From the NCBI GenBank assembly GCA_013288235.1, contig JABDCF010000007.1, positions 1-62,636 of the forward strand: 62,636 bases of DNA, in the 5' to 3' direction. The stretch is from Bacteroidota bacterium. GTDB lineage: Bacteria > Bacteroidota > Bacteroidia > Sphingobacteriales > Sphingobacteriaceae. The notes below the pieces were generated by a model. The model was not told the DNA's origin. It searched no databases and saw nothing but the letters and a program-made list of their open reading frames with translations. Position 1 is the stretch's first letter. Each line of letters begins with the position of its first letter. The translations under genes and the position numbers were made by a program. Shown here one piece after another: positions 55,401 to 62,636 of this stretch.

Positions 55401-57179
55401 ATGAGCCATTTTAATGATTTCGGCAACCCGCAGGTTGCCGCTTTGCCCGCGCATTTAAAACAATTTATCGTAGATCAGCATTATGAACATTATACGCCCA
55501 TTGACCATGCGGTATGGCGTTATGTAATGCGGCAGAATTATAGCTACCTTAAGGATGTTGCTTATTATCCATACATTCCCGGCCTGGAAAAAGCAGGTTT
55601 AACTATCGAGAAGATACCCCATTTACAGGAAATGAACGATGCGCTTGCCAAAATTGGCTGGGGTGCTGTTACCGTTGATGGTTTTATCCCCCCGGCCGCT
55701 TTTATGGAGTACCAGGCTTACCGTGTTTTGGTTATTGCTGCTGATATACGCCAGTTAAAACATATTGAATATACACCAGCTCCGGATATCATCCACGAAT
55801 CGGCAGGGCATGCACCCATCATCGCCGACAAGGACTATCATGAATATCTTAGCTATTTTGGTTCTATCGGCGCCAAAGCGATGTTTTCGGCCCAGGATTT
55901 TGAATTGTATGAAGCCATAAGGGCATTATCCATATTAAAAGAAATGCCCGATGCGGATGAGGCCGAAATAAAAAAAGCAGACGAATTGGTTGCCTATCGC
56001 CAGGAAAACATGGGCAAACCGTCCGAAATGTCGCTACTAAGCCGACTGCACTGGTGGACCGTTGAGTATGGCCTTATCGGCACACTCGAAAACCCTAAAA
56101 TTTATGGGGCAGGTTTATTGTCATCTATTGGCGAAAGTTCGAGCTGCATGGATACTGGTATCAAAAAGTTACCATATACCATCGATGCTGTAAAATACAC
56201 CTACGACATTACAAAAACACAGCCGCAGCTGTTTGTTACGCCAACGTTTCAAAACCTGATAGATGTGCTCGAAAACTTCGCCAATACCATGGCATTCAGG
56301 GTTGGCGGCGGTTATGGACTGCAAAAAGCCATCGACAGTAAAAATACATGTACGGCAGTTTATAGCTCGGGGCTACAGGTATCAGGTACTTTTGCCAGCT
56401 TTTTAAAGGATGAAAACAATAACCCTGTGTTTATTAAAACAACAGGCGCTTCGGCATTAGCGATAAATAACAAACAAATAAGCGGGCATGGCAAGGATTA
56501 TCATCGTGACGGGTTCAGTTCGCCGGTTGGGAAGTTAAAGGGACACGTGACATTATTGGAAAACTTGACGGTACCTGAACTAAATTATTTCGGCATTGAA
56601 GAAGGAAAAGAAGCGACGTTAGACTTTGAAAGCGGTATAACAGTTAACGGCCTGGTGAAAAAGATATTTTCGTCCAACGGAAAAACCCAACTTATCACTT
56701 TTGATAATTGTACTGTTAAAGATGAAGGCGGTGTGTTATTATTCGACCCTTCGTGGGGTATTTATGACATGGCTGTGGGTGAAAACATCACATCGGTTTT
56801 TTGCGGCGCAGCCGATAAGGACGCGTTTGTTGAGATTGCCTATAAATCAAATACCGGTACACACCACACCACCTATGATTTCAACACTTTAGAACTCCAT
56901 AAGCTATACCAGCAGGTACGCAACCGCAGGCAAAATGGCGGCGATTATGGCTTTTTAGGCAATGTTTGGTTTATGCTGCAAAAAAATCATCATGACGACT
57001 GGCTTTGCGCATTAGAGATATTAGAAATACTGGAGCATGAAGAAATTGAACCGCGAGTGGCGGCAGAAATAAGGACATTCCTTCAACAAAAGGCAGCTAA
57101 TGAGCATGAATATAAAAAACTGATCAGTGACGGATTTTATTTAATAAAGCACCCTGTTGAGCAAAAATTGGTGGTTTAA
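55401..57179 (+). CDS. Aromatic amino acid hydroxylase (phenylalanine 4-monooxygenase family)
   Basis: A 592-residue pterin-dependent aromatic amino acid hydroxylase, adding a hydroxyl to phenylalanine (or tyrosine/tryptophan) with tetrahydrobiopterin. The iron ligands are H132 and H137 (DIIHESAGHAPII) and E222 (WWTVEYGLIGTLE). Classic bacterial PhhA enzymes are about 260-300 residues and eukaryotic ones about 450 with an N-terminal regulatory domain. Here the catalytic core is N-terminal and a long extension of unknown role fills roughly residues 300-592. No pterin recycling gene is adjacent. Confidence 0.9.
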   Translation: MSHFNDFGNPQVAALPAHLKQFIVDQHYEHYTPIDHAVWRYVMRQNYSYLKDVAYYPYIPGLEKAGLTIEKIPHLQEMNDALAKIGWGAVTVDGFIPPAAFMEYQAYRVLVIAADIRQLKHIEYTPAPDIIHESAGHAPIIADKDYHEYLSYFGSIGAKAMFSAQDFELYEAIRALSILKEMPDADEAEIKKADELVAYRQENMGKPSEMSLLSRLHWWTVEYGLIGTLENPKIYGAGLLSSIGESSSCMDTGIKKLPYTIDAVKYTYDITKTQPQLFVTPTFQNLIDVLENFANTMAFRVGGGYGLQKAIDSKNTCTAVYSSGLQVSGTFASFLKDENNNPVFIKTTGASALAINNKQISGHGKDYHRDGFSSPVGKLKGHVTLLENLTVPELNYFGIEEGKEATLDFESGITVNGLVKKIFSSNGKTQLITFDNCTVKDEGGVLLFDPSWGIYDMAVGENITSVFCGAADKDAFVEIAYKSNTGTHHTTYDFNTLELHKLYQQVRNRRQNGGDYGFLGNVWFMLQKNHHDDWLCALEILEILEHEEIEPRVAAEIRTFLQQKAANEHEYKKLISDGFYLIKHPVEQKLVV

Positions 57180-57182
57180 AGA

Positions 57183-57512
57183 TTATAAATCTATAGACTT
57201 CAATATTTTTAGTAATCTTTCTGTGTCTACCGTAGAATGTTCAGATTTGTCATAAATCGATGCTAAATAAACAATTTCATTCTTTAGTAACACGTAAGTA
57301 ATTACCCGTGCGCCGCCGCTTTTTCCTTTGCCTTTGCTGGATATAGCCAAACGGATTTTAAACAGATTTTTGCCCAAAGGCTCCCCAATAGTTGGTTTTA
57401 ATTCAAGATCATCAATTAGCGTGGCTAAATCTTTATTTATAGAGGGATATTTATTAACTAAACGTTTTAATTGCTTTTCAAAATCCGGCGTATATCTAAC
57501 CTCAACGGCCAT
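57183..57512 (-). CDS. RelE/ParE-superfamily toxin
   Basis: A 109-residue toxin closely related to that at 27346-27681: YTPDFEKQLKRLVNKYPSI at the N-terminus, then FKIRLAISSKGKGKSGGARV and ITYVLL. The stop lies 3 bp after the hydroxylase stop on the opposite strand. Its start overlaps the antitoxin end by 11 bp, giving translational coupling. Expected to inhibit translation or DNA supercoiling; the target is not readable. Confidence 0.85.
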   Translation of the reverse strand: MAVEVRYTPDFEKQLKRLVNKYPSINKDLATLIDDLELKPTIGEPLGKNLFKIRLAISSKGKGKSGGARVITYVLLKNEIVYLASIYDKSEHSTVDTERLLKILKSIDL

Positions 57513-57702
57513 GGATCAGATTTCTTGCATTTTTTAGTTTCTGGCCACCCTCTGTATCTTCTTTAATAGCTTTAATTGAAGAAGCAAATTCATCGAACAA
57601 CTGTTCAGTATTTAAACGTTTTTGTATTTCTTCCCAGTCGGCTATAGGGACTAATACGGCTGTTTTCTTTCCTTTTTCGTTGGTAACAACTTGAACACTC
57701 AT
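57502..57702 (-). CDS. Putative type II antitoxin
   Basis: A 66-residue protein beginning MSVQVVTNEKGKKTAVLVPI, then DWEEIQKRL. The N-terminal strand-rich part recalls Phd/YefM-type DNA-binding antitoxins, and the C-terminal helical part would wrap the toxin. It precedes the toxin gene with an 11-bp overlap. It shares no obvious sequence with the antitoxin at 27089-27349. Confidence 0.78.
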   Translation of the reverse strand: MSVQVVTNEKGKKTAVLVPIADWEEIQKRLNTEQLFDEFASSIKAIKEDTEGGQKLKNARNLIHGR

Positions 57703-57818
57703 AATACAAAATTAACAGATTAATTTAAAAAAGTATCCTATTTAGCAAAAATTGGTAGTTTAGCCTAATTAAAATTTCAATATAAATTCCTCCGCCTGAA
57801 GCGGAGGTTAGGGGGCTT

Positions 57819-58523
57819 ATGAACATCATTATAACAGGCGCAAGCAGCGGCGTGGGATTTGAAGCAGCGCTGGAGCTAATTTTATCGGGTAAACACAAAG
57901 TAATAGCATTAGCCCGGTCGCAGGATAAGCTGGAAAAGCTGTTGGAGATAGCACATGGCTTAAACCCGCAGGCAGAGATATATGCACTTGCTTTCGACAT
58001 TGTGCACGATGACTATACCGACCTACAGCAATTCATAAAAAATAATTTCGATAACCGGGTTGATGTACTGATCAATAACGCAGGCGTACTTATCAATAAA
58101 CCATTTGTTAAACTAAAGGAAATGGATTTTATTGAAATGCTGCAAAGCAATTTCATTGGCCACGTACGGATGATACAGGGAGTGGTGCATTTAATGCCGC
58201 AAGGATCGCATATCGTAAACATTGGCAGTATGGGCGGCTTCCAGGGCAGCGTTAAATTCCCTGGTCTGTCTGCTTATTCGGCAAGTAAGGCCGCATTACA
58301 TACTTTAACCGAATGCCTGGCGCTTGAACTGGCCGAACAGGAAATAAAAGTAAACTGCCTGGCATTAGGCTCGGCGCAGACGGAAATGTTGGAGCAAGCT
58401 TTTCCTGATTATCAGTCGCCGGTTTTGGCTTTTGAAATGGGTAAATATATTGCCGATTTTTCGATAACCGGCCACCGGTTTTTTAACGGAAAGGTTTTGC
58501 CGGTGGCTGTAAGCACCCCTTAA
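57819..58523 (+). CDS. Short-chain dehydrogenase/reductase
   Basis: A 234-residue SDR oxidoreductase. Cofactor motif TGASSGVG at the N-terminus, NNAG in DVLINNAGVLI, catalytic Ser in NIGSMGG and YSASK in LSAYSASKAAL are all present. NADP(H) use is suggested by Arg in ALARSQDKL. The substrate is unknown. It is a stand-alone gene preceded by a short CCTCCGCCTGAAGCGGAGG hairpin. Confidence 0.92.
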   Translation: MNIIITGASSGVGFEAALELILSGKHKVIALARSQDKLEKLLEIAHGLNPQAEIYALAFDIVHDDYTDLQQFIKNNFDNRVDVLINNAGVLINKPFVKLKEMDFIEMLQSNFIGHVRMIQGVVHLMPQGSHIVNIGSMGGFQGSVKFPGLSAYSASKAALHTLTECLALELAEQEIKVNCLALGSAQTEMLEQAFPDYQSPVLAFEMGKYIADFSITGHRFFNGKVLPVAVSTP

Positions 58524-58592
58524 AATATTATTTTGTATTGTGCCGATAATATATTTAAATTTATATATCATGATGCTGGCTGTATCAATACT

Positions 58593-60038
58593 ATGAAAAT
58601 AGATGCAAGGCTTTCTTTTCTCTTCGATCAATCAAACGACTTTTTTTGTGCAATAGACAAGGACGGCGTAGTTTTGCATACAAATAATGCCTTAAGAAAG
58701 ACGTTGGGATATAATGAACAGGATATAAACGGCAAACATGCCAATGAATTTTCTCACCCTGCCGACCTCGAAAGAAGAAATGGATTACTAAGTAAGTTAA
58801 TTGCCCAAAAAGAAATCACAGATTATGAGAGCCGCATCAGGGCGAAAAATGGCAGGTATTATAATATTAAGTGGTCATTTGGTTTAAGCCCTGACGAAGA
58901 TATTGTATACGCTGTGGGTATTAATACAATTTCTGAATTAAATGAGGCTAATAAACCCAGGGTTAATGACAACATCCAGCACATTATCCAAAGCTTTAAC
59001 GAAGGTTTTTTCATTATCAACAGTAACTGGCAAATCACCTCGTTCAACCCTGCATTCCTGGCTATTACCGGGCTAACTTCGGAGCAGCTTAAAGATAAAA
59101 ATTTCAGGCAATTGAATACGCTCGGCATATCAGCCGGCGTTATGGCCGAACTCGAAGTAGCTTTCAATAGCAGTGTTGCCAGCCATGTGCAATATTTTAA
59201 TACTTATTTTAACAGGTGGCTGCGTTTAAACATCTATCCCTATAAAAACGAGGTTACTGTATTGGTAAGGGATATAACCAACACTAAAGTGCAGCAGCTT
59301 ATTTTGGCGCTCGAAAAAAATGTACTCGAATTAAATGCATCTTCCTCTTATTCATTGTCTCAAACAATTAACGGATTGCTTATAGGCATTGAAGACATAT
59401 TTCCGGATATGATATGCTCGGTGCTTGAAGTTGATGAGGCCCAGGAAAAAGTTTATCACCTTGCCGCGCCAAGATTACCTACCGAATATTGCGATATTAT
59501 TAACGGATCGCCGATAGGTCCTAAAACCGGCTCATGCGGTACTTCGGTTTACCACCGCAGCCAGGTTATTGTCAGCAATATTGAAACCGACCCGTTATGG
59601 GATGATTACAGGGAATTTGCCCTTCCTTATGGGTTAAAAGCCTGCTGGTCGACCCCTATCATAAGTTCCCACAGCTCGAAGGTATTGGCTACTTTTGCTG
59701 TTTATTATACCACAGCACGCGAGCCTAAGGATGATGAGCTGCAAATGATTGAGCGAACGGCAAATATCCTGCGGATATTAATTGAGAATAAAAAGAACCA
59801 GGATCATGTAAAAGATCAAAACCTAAGGCTACAGGAAATTGCCTCAATCAGCTCGCACGACCTCAGAAGGCCGGTAGCCACTATCTTAGGCCTGGTTAAT
59901 TTATTTGATCGCAGGAACCTTGATACCCCATTGAACAGGGAGATAGTAAGCCACCTCGAGATTACTGCCCAGGAACTTGATGCGGTGATACACGCTATAG
60001 TTGAGAAAACTGTTTATTTGAATAATGAGGGGTTGTAG
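58593..60038 (+). CDS. PAS/GAF sensor protein with HisKA-like region, no ATPase domain
   Basis: A 481-residue protein with two PAS domains (about 10-120, including VVLHTNNALRKTLGYNEQDI, and 130-230, including NSNWQITSFNPAFLAITGL). A GAF domain follows (about 250-400, GSCGTSVYHRSQVIVSNIE and KACWSTPIISS). The C-terminus contains a histidine-kinase dimerisation-like segment with H422 (SISSHDLRRPVATILGL), but the protein ends about 60 residues later without the N, G1 or G2 boxes of an HATPase domain. It may be a phosphotransfer or regulatory partner rather than a kinase. Start at 58593 chosen because the PAS domain begins at once. Confidence 0.82.
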   Translation: MKIDARLSFLFDQSNDFFCAIDKDGVVLHTNNALRKTLGYNEQDINGKHANEFSHPADLERRNGLLSKLIAQKEITDYESRIRAKNGRYYNIKWSFGLSPDEDIVYAVGINTISELNEANKPRVNDNIQHIIQSFNEGFFIINSNWQITSFNPAFLAITGLTSEQLKDKNFRQLNTLGISAGVMAELEVAFNSSVASHVQYFNTYFNRWLRLNIYPYKNEVTVLVRDITNTKVQQLILALEKNVLELNASSSYSLSQTINGLLIGIEDIFPDMICSVLEVDEAQEKVYHLAAPRLPTEYCDIINGSPIGPKTGSCGTSVYHRSQVIVSNIETDPLWDDYREFALPYGLKACWSTPIISSHSSKVLATFAVYYTTAREPKDDELQMIERTANILRILIENKKNQDHVKDQNLRLQEIASISSHDLRRPVATILGLVNLFDRRNLDTPLNREIVSHLEITAQELDAVIHAIVEKTVYLNNEGL

Positions 60039-60068
60039 GTTAAATCCTCCATATATTAAACAACGCAA

Positions 60069-60446
60069 CTACTTTCTTAAAAACCACCAAAAAATAAAGG
60101 TTGTTGAGCAAACATCAGCTATAGCGAAAAAAAACATCCATTTAATATTTTCCGTCCTGCTTTCGGCCATATCTTTATGAAGTTTTATGTTGCCTTCACC
60201 CATCTCTTTGCGAAAATTTGAAAGATCATTTCCCATTTCTTTGCGCAAATTTGAAAGATCAACTCCCATTTCTTTGCTCAAATTTGAAAGACCATTGCCC
60301 ATTTCTTTGCGAACGTTTGCAATATCGTCCTTGGTAGCTAATGTTTTAATGGTTGTTTCGACAGATCGTTCTATTATTTTTTTAAGAATAACAATATTAT
60401 CGCCAGTGTCGCTCCAACCTGCCCAACCCCAAAAATAAACATCCAT
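60069..60446 (-). CDS. Coiled-coil membrane protein, DUF1640-like, downstream duplicate
   Basis: A 125-residue frame whose first 23 residues are an out-of-frame reading of the upstream gene's tail. The meaningful part is the last 102 residues. That part has ERSVETTIKTLATKDDI, then 11-residue repeats (KEMGNGLSNLS, KEMGVDLSNLR, KEMGNDLSNFR, KEMGEGNIKLH), and a C-terminal transmembrane helix (KWMFFFAIADVCSTTFIFWW). It resembles bacterial DUF1640/CCDC90-type coiled-coil proteins. It may be made as a separate protein or, through slippage at the A7 run, as a fusion with the upstream product. Confidence 0.6.
   Translation of the reverse strand: MDVYFWGWAGWSDTGDNIVILKKIIERSVETTIKTLATKDDIANVRKEMGNGLSNLSKEMGVDLSNLRKEMGNDLSNFRKEMGEGNIKLHKDMAESRTENIKWMFFFAIADVCSTTFIFWWFLRK
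60199..60330 (-). repeat. Four 33-bp tandem repeats inside coiled-coil gene
   Basis: Units beginning CCCATTTCTTTGCG start at 60199, 60232, 60265 and 60298, an exact 33-bp spacing. They encode 11-residue hendecads (KEMGxxLSNxx) of a coiled coil. The perfect period suggests recent expansion by replication slippage. Confidence 0.85.
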
Positions 60447-60649
60447 TTCATCATATCGCCAATTTTATTGCTAAGATCAAGGTTTACCTTTGCAAGGTCA
60501 TCCTTCGTTGCTAATGTTTTAATGGTTGCTTCCACGGATCGTTCTGTTTTATTATCAATGTATTTAAACATGGCCTCGGTTGTATCATTACCAAGTTTTT
60601 CGGTTAATAGCCTGTATAGTTGGGCTGTTTCTTTTGCTTCTAAGTACAT
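60374..60649 (-). CDS. Coiled-coil membrane protein, DUF1640-like, upstream copy
   Basis: A 91-residue protein: an N-terminal helix (MYLEAKETAQLYRLLTEKLG), a coiled-coil segment (ERSVEATIKTLATKDDLAKV) and a C-terminal transmembrane helix (MKWMFIFGVGQVGATLAIIL). It matches the general plan of small bacterial DUF1640-type proteins. Its end overlaps the downstream duplicate by 73 bp, and the stop codon immediately follows a run of seven A on the coding strand. Confidence 0.72.
   Translation of the reverse strand: MYLEAKETAQLYRLLTEKLGNDTTEAMFKYIDNKTERSVEATIKTLATKDDLAKVNLDLSNKIGDMMKWMFIFGVGQVGATLAIILLFLKK
60377..60383 (-). promoter_or_regulatory. Candidate slippery A7 frameshift site
   Basis: On the coding (minus) strand, TTA-AAA-AAA-TAA ends the upstream frame. 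A -1 slip on the A7 run reads ATA-ATA-GAA instead and enters the downstream duplicate's frame at the homologous IIERSVET segment, giving a predicted 193-residue fusion. Polymerase slippage would have the same effect. Confidence 0.4.
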
Positions 60650-60685
60650 AACAAATATAATGATTTGGTTTTTATTTTTAATTCT

Positions 60686-60786
60686 TTCGGTTGATTAAGT
60701 TGATTGAGTGAGTGGTTGATTAAGGTAAAAAGGTTATCATGACTAACTAACTTAATCAGCTTAATCCAACCCAATCAACCACTCAC
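60686..60786. repeat. GTTGATTAAG intergenic hairpin
   Basis: The left arm GGTTGATTAAGTTGATTGAG and the right arm ending CCCAATCAACCACTCACC are largely complementary. It lies between the SSB stop and the DUF1640-like start on the same strand, so it probably separates the two transcripts. Same family as the repeats at 1-93, 52326 and 55236. Confidence 0.6.
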
Positions 60787-60796
60787 CTACCCGCAA

Positions 60797-61135
60797 CTAC
60801 CCCCTGCCACCCAGCTTAATAAATTCATTCACCACTACTTCGCATACATAGCGTTTAATACCGTCTTTATCCGTGTAGTTGCGATTGGTTAGTTTGCCAT
60901 CAACGGCAATTGAATCACCTTTTTTAAGGTCTTCTTCGGCAAATTTGGCCTGGTTTCCCCATAGCACTAAATTGTGCCATTGGGTGTCGGTCACTTTTTC
61001 GCCTTTGTCGTTTTTGTAGCTTTCGCTGGTTGCCAGTGATAAACGGGCCACCTTTTTGTTGCTGTCAAGGTTTCTTACATCTGGGTCCATACCCAGGTTG
61101 CCTACAAGGCGTACGCTGTTTCTTAATGAGTTCAT
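60797..61135 (-). CDS. ssb: Single-stranded DNA-binding protein, short form
   Basis: A 112-residue SSB with a complete OB fold: RNSVRLVGNLGMDPDVR, FAEEDLKKGDSIAVDGKLT and NRNYTDKDGIKRYVCEVVV are typical. The usual acidic C-terminal tip (DDDIPF-like), which recruits replication and repair partners, is missing, and the protein ends KLGGRG. It is therefore probably an accessory SSB rather than the only one. It is divergent from the zinc-ribbon gene. Confidence 0.92.
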   Translation of the reverse strand: MNSLRNSVRLVGNLGMDPDVRNLDSNKKVARLSLATSESYKNDKGEKVTDTQWHNLVLWGNQAKFAEEDLKKGDSIAVDGKLTNRNYTDKDGIKRYVCEVVVNEFIKLGGRG

Positions 61136-61282
61136 GTTGTTAAATTTTAATTATTGTTTTTTTAATTGACGATACAAAGGTGGCAGCAGCAAAATAATTT
61201 ACCCGGTTAATAACCATTTACAGTCGACAATTTCCGTTTGCAACCGTTTGTAAACGGGTAATATTTTATCTATCTTTAAAAA

Positions 61283-61642
61283 ATGAATGAAGAAAAGGTA
61301 TGCCTTGATTGCGGCACTGTGCTGCATGGAAGGGCTGATAAAAAATTCTGTAACGACCTTTGCCGCAATAATTATAACAACCAGCTAAACAGCGACAGTT
61401 ATAACCTGGTGCGTAACGTAAACAACATCCTGCGCCGTAACCGCCGTATACTTGAAGAATTAAATCCCGGCGGGAAAACAAAAACTACCCGCAAAAAGCT
61501 GGCTGCAAAAGGGTTTGATTTTGAATACCATACCCGCACCTATCAAACCCAAAACGGCAAAACCTACTATTTTTGTTATGAGTACGGCTATTTGCCGCTT
61601 GAAGGCGATGAGGTTTTATTGGTGAAAAGAGAGGCGGAGTGA
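61283..61642 (+). CDS. Hypothetical zinc-ribbon protein
   Basis: A 119-residue protein with an N-terminal four-cysteine zinc ribbon (CLDCG ... CNDLC, residues 7-28) followed by a conserved-looking basic helical region (YNLVRNVNNILRRNRRILEEL) and a C-terminal strand-rich part (QNGKTYYFCYEYGYLPL). I do not assign a named family. The A/T-rich start context (TTTAAAAAATG) is typical for this phylum. It is divergent from the short SSB gene, which hints at, but does not show, a nucleic-acid role. Confidence 0.75.
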   Translation: MNEEKVCLDCGTVLHGRADKKFCNDLCRNNYNNQLNSDSYNLVRNVNNILRRNRRILEELNPGGKTKTTRKKLAAKGFDFEYHTRTYQTQNGKTYYFCYEYGYLPLEGDEVLLVKREAE

Positions 61643-61839
61643 TTTGGGATTTCGGATGTGCGATTTCGGATTTATTTGAGTGTCGGATGTCGGAATTTCG
61701 ATTTTTCGCGTTGTGTTAATTTTTCAGGGATGCTCAAGAGGGCTTCGCCGTTTCGGAATTATTTGTATTTCCCGTTGGTTCCCAAAGCTATCCCACAGTC
61801 AAAATCCGAAATCCAACATCCGAATTCCAAAATTCAAAC
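61641..61839. repeat. Long imperfect inverted repeat of GATTTCGGAT words
   Basis: The left arm GATTTGGGATTTCGGATGTG and GTCGGATGTCGGAATTTCG pairs with the right arm AAAATCCGAAATCCAACATC and CCGAATTCCAAAATTC. It fills the gap between the zinc-ribbon gene and the MBL-fold gene, both rightward. Open frames here only translate the repeat. Confidence 0.6.
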
Positions 61840-61854
61840 TATCTTTGCACTCAA

Positions 61855-62636
61855 ATGATTATCCACCAATTTTACGATAAAGGTTTATCGCATGCTTCGT
61901 ATGCAGTGATCAGGACAGGCAAAATGATCGTCATTGATCCAGCCCGCGACCCTCAGCCCTACTATGATTTTGCCGCTCAGCACGATGCTGATATTGTTGG
62001 CGTAATTGAAACGCACCCGCATGCCGATTTTGTAAGTTCACATCTGGAAATACATCAAACTACGGGCGCTGTTATTTATACAAGCAAATTAACCGGCGCA
62101 GGCTATCCGCATGAAACGTTCGATGATGGCGATACGATACAATTGAATGACATTAAGCTAAAAGCCATTAATACCCCCGGCCATTCGCCCGATTCGATAT
62201 GTATTTTGGTGGAAGACGAACATGGCAACGAAAAAGCGATTTTTACAGGCGATACTTTATTTGTAGGTGATGTGGGCCGTCCCGACTTGCGCGAAAATGT
62301 GGGTAATATAAATGCAAAAAAAGAAGAACTTGCCCGGCAAATGTATCGCTCAACCCGCGATAAGCTGATGAAACTACCTCACAGCGTTACCGTTTACCCG
62401 GCACATGGGCCGGGATCGTTATGCGGAAAAAATATGAGCCCGGACCTTCAAAGCACTATCGGCCGCGAACTGCGTGACAACTATGCATTGCAATTAATGG
62501 ACGAATTAACTTTTGTGAAAACACTCACCGAAGACCAGCCTTTTATACCAAAATATTTTGGCAGCGATGTGGAGCTTAACAAAAAAGGTGCGCCAGCTTT
62601 TCATGATAGCATTGAAAATGTTTTGAGGGCAGATGA
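61855..62636 (+). CDS. MBL-fold metallo-hydrolase (persulfide dioxygenase-like), partial
   Basis: At least 260 residues, open to the right edge with no stop. The metallo-beta-lactamase fold is clear: H54-x-H56-x-D58 in THPHADFVSSH, GHSPDS, FTGDTLFVGDVGRPD and YPAHGPGSLCGK. These match the ETHE1/persulfide-dioxygenase-like branch, which in Bacteroidota is often followed by a rhodanese domain that would lie beyond this window. The residue after D58 is Phe instead of the usual His. Expected role: sulfane-sulfur or glutathione-thioester metabolism. Confidence 0.88.
   Translation, partial: MIIHQFYDKGLSHASYAVIRTGKMIVIDPARDPQPYYDFAAQHDADIVGVIETHPHADFVSSHLEIHQTTGAVIYTSKLTGAGYPHETFDDGDTIQLNDIKLKAINTPGHSPDSICILVEDEHGNEKAIFTGDTLFVGDVGRPDLRENVGNINAKKEELARQMYRSTRDKLMKLPHSVTVYPAHGPGSLCGKNMSPDLQSTIGRELRDNYALQLMDELTFVKTLTEDQPFIPKYFGSDVELNKKGAPAFHDSIENVLRAD

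Noticed and set aside
60199..60330. Regularly spaced 33-bp repeats that could suggest a CRISPR array
   Set aside because: The units are directly contiguous with no spacers and are in frame inside a coiled-coil gene.
61658..61880. Two 66-residue + strand frames before the MBL-fold gene
   Set aside because: Both lie in the long inverted repeat and run over the MBL start in other frames.

Overview
The window reads as a chromosomal segment of a Bacteroidota bacterium, most likely Sphingobacteriaceae (Mucilaginibacter/Pedobacter-like). The support is a SusC/SusD pair, a type IX secretion (type B) C-terminal sorting domain, many lipoproteins with Bacteroidota-style lipoboxes, NHL/FG-GAP surface proteins, an aromatic amino acid hydroxylase with a long C-terminal extension, and A/T-rich leaders with few Shine-Dalgarno sequences. 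No rRNA, tRNA, CRISPR array, transposase or phage gene was recognised. The last gene runs off the right edge.

Layout. 1-5.6 kb: AraC regulator with an amine oxidase, divergent from an aldehyde dehydrogenase and its DUF779 partner, then a patatin-like lipase. 5.6-26.9 kb: a carbohydrate/surface region with a GH2 exo-glycosidase, an HD hydrolase, a seven-heme lipoprotein, a leftward run of SusC, SusD, a giant FG-GAP/ASPIC lipoprotein, a vanadium-haloperoxidase-like lipoprotein and a monoheme FG-GAP lipoprotein, then a GH3 beta-glucosidase divergent from a Nudix-type regulator with a degenerate Nudix box. 27-33.5 kb: a toxin-antitoxin pair, a lipoprotein gene broken by a stop codon, an M1 peptidase, a VOC protein, a GlxA-type regulator and a fatty acid desaturase. 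33.5-43.5 kb: a T9SS-exported NHL protein, a membrane metallophosphoesterase, a remnant gene, a Tat-exported amidase, and DUF1003, DUF72, DUF1345 and YwbE proteins. 43.6-47.5 kb: arginine biosynthesis (argH and an argE-like deacetylase) with an MFS transporter. 47.6-62.6 kb: mixed housekeeping genes (hydrolase, aldo/keto reductase, Lrp regulator plus exporter, orphan ABC ATPase, second DUF1003, YbhN-like flippase-type protein, aromatic amino acid hydroxylase, second toxin-antitoxin pair, SDR, PAS/GAF sensor, duplicated coiled-coil membrane proteins, SSB, zinc-ribbon protein, MBL-fold hydrolase).

How the genes may work together. The strongest candidate for an undescribed system is the leftward run 22612-10725. 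A TonB-dependent uptake pair is followed by three probable surface lipoproteins spaced 14-17 bp apart: FG-GAP/ASPIC, vanadium peroxidase, and cytochrome plus FG-GAP. A seven-heme lipoprotein converges on them. This suggests an outer-surface oxidative or redox module coupled to substrate uptake. That is inference from context, not a demonstrated function.

Other structure. Many intergenic gaps hold long imperfect hairpins written in low-complexity vocabularies. Two unlinked toxin-antitoxin loci share a toxin family but have different antitoxins. A 173-bp out-of-frame tandem duplication at 60.1-60.6 kb joins two overlapping reading frames at a seven-A run that could allow frameshifting.
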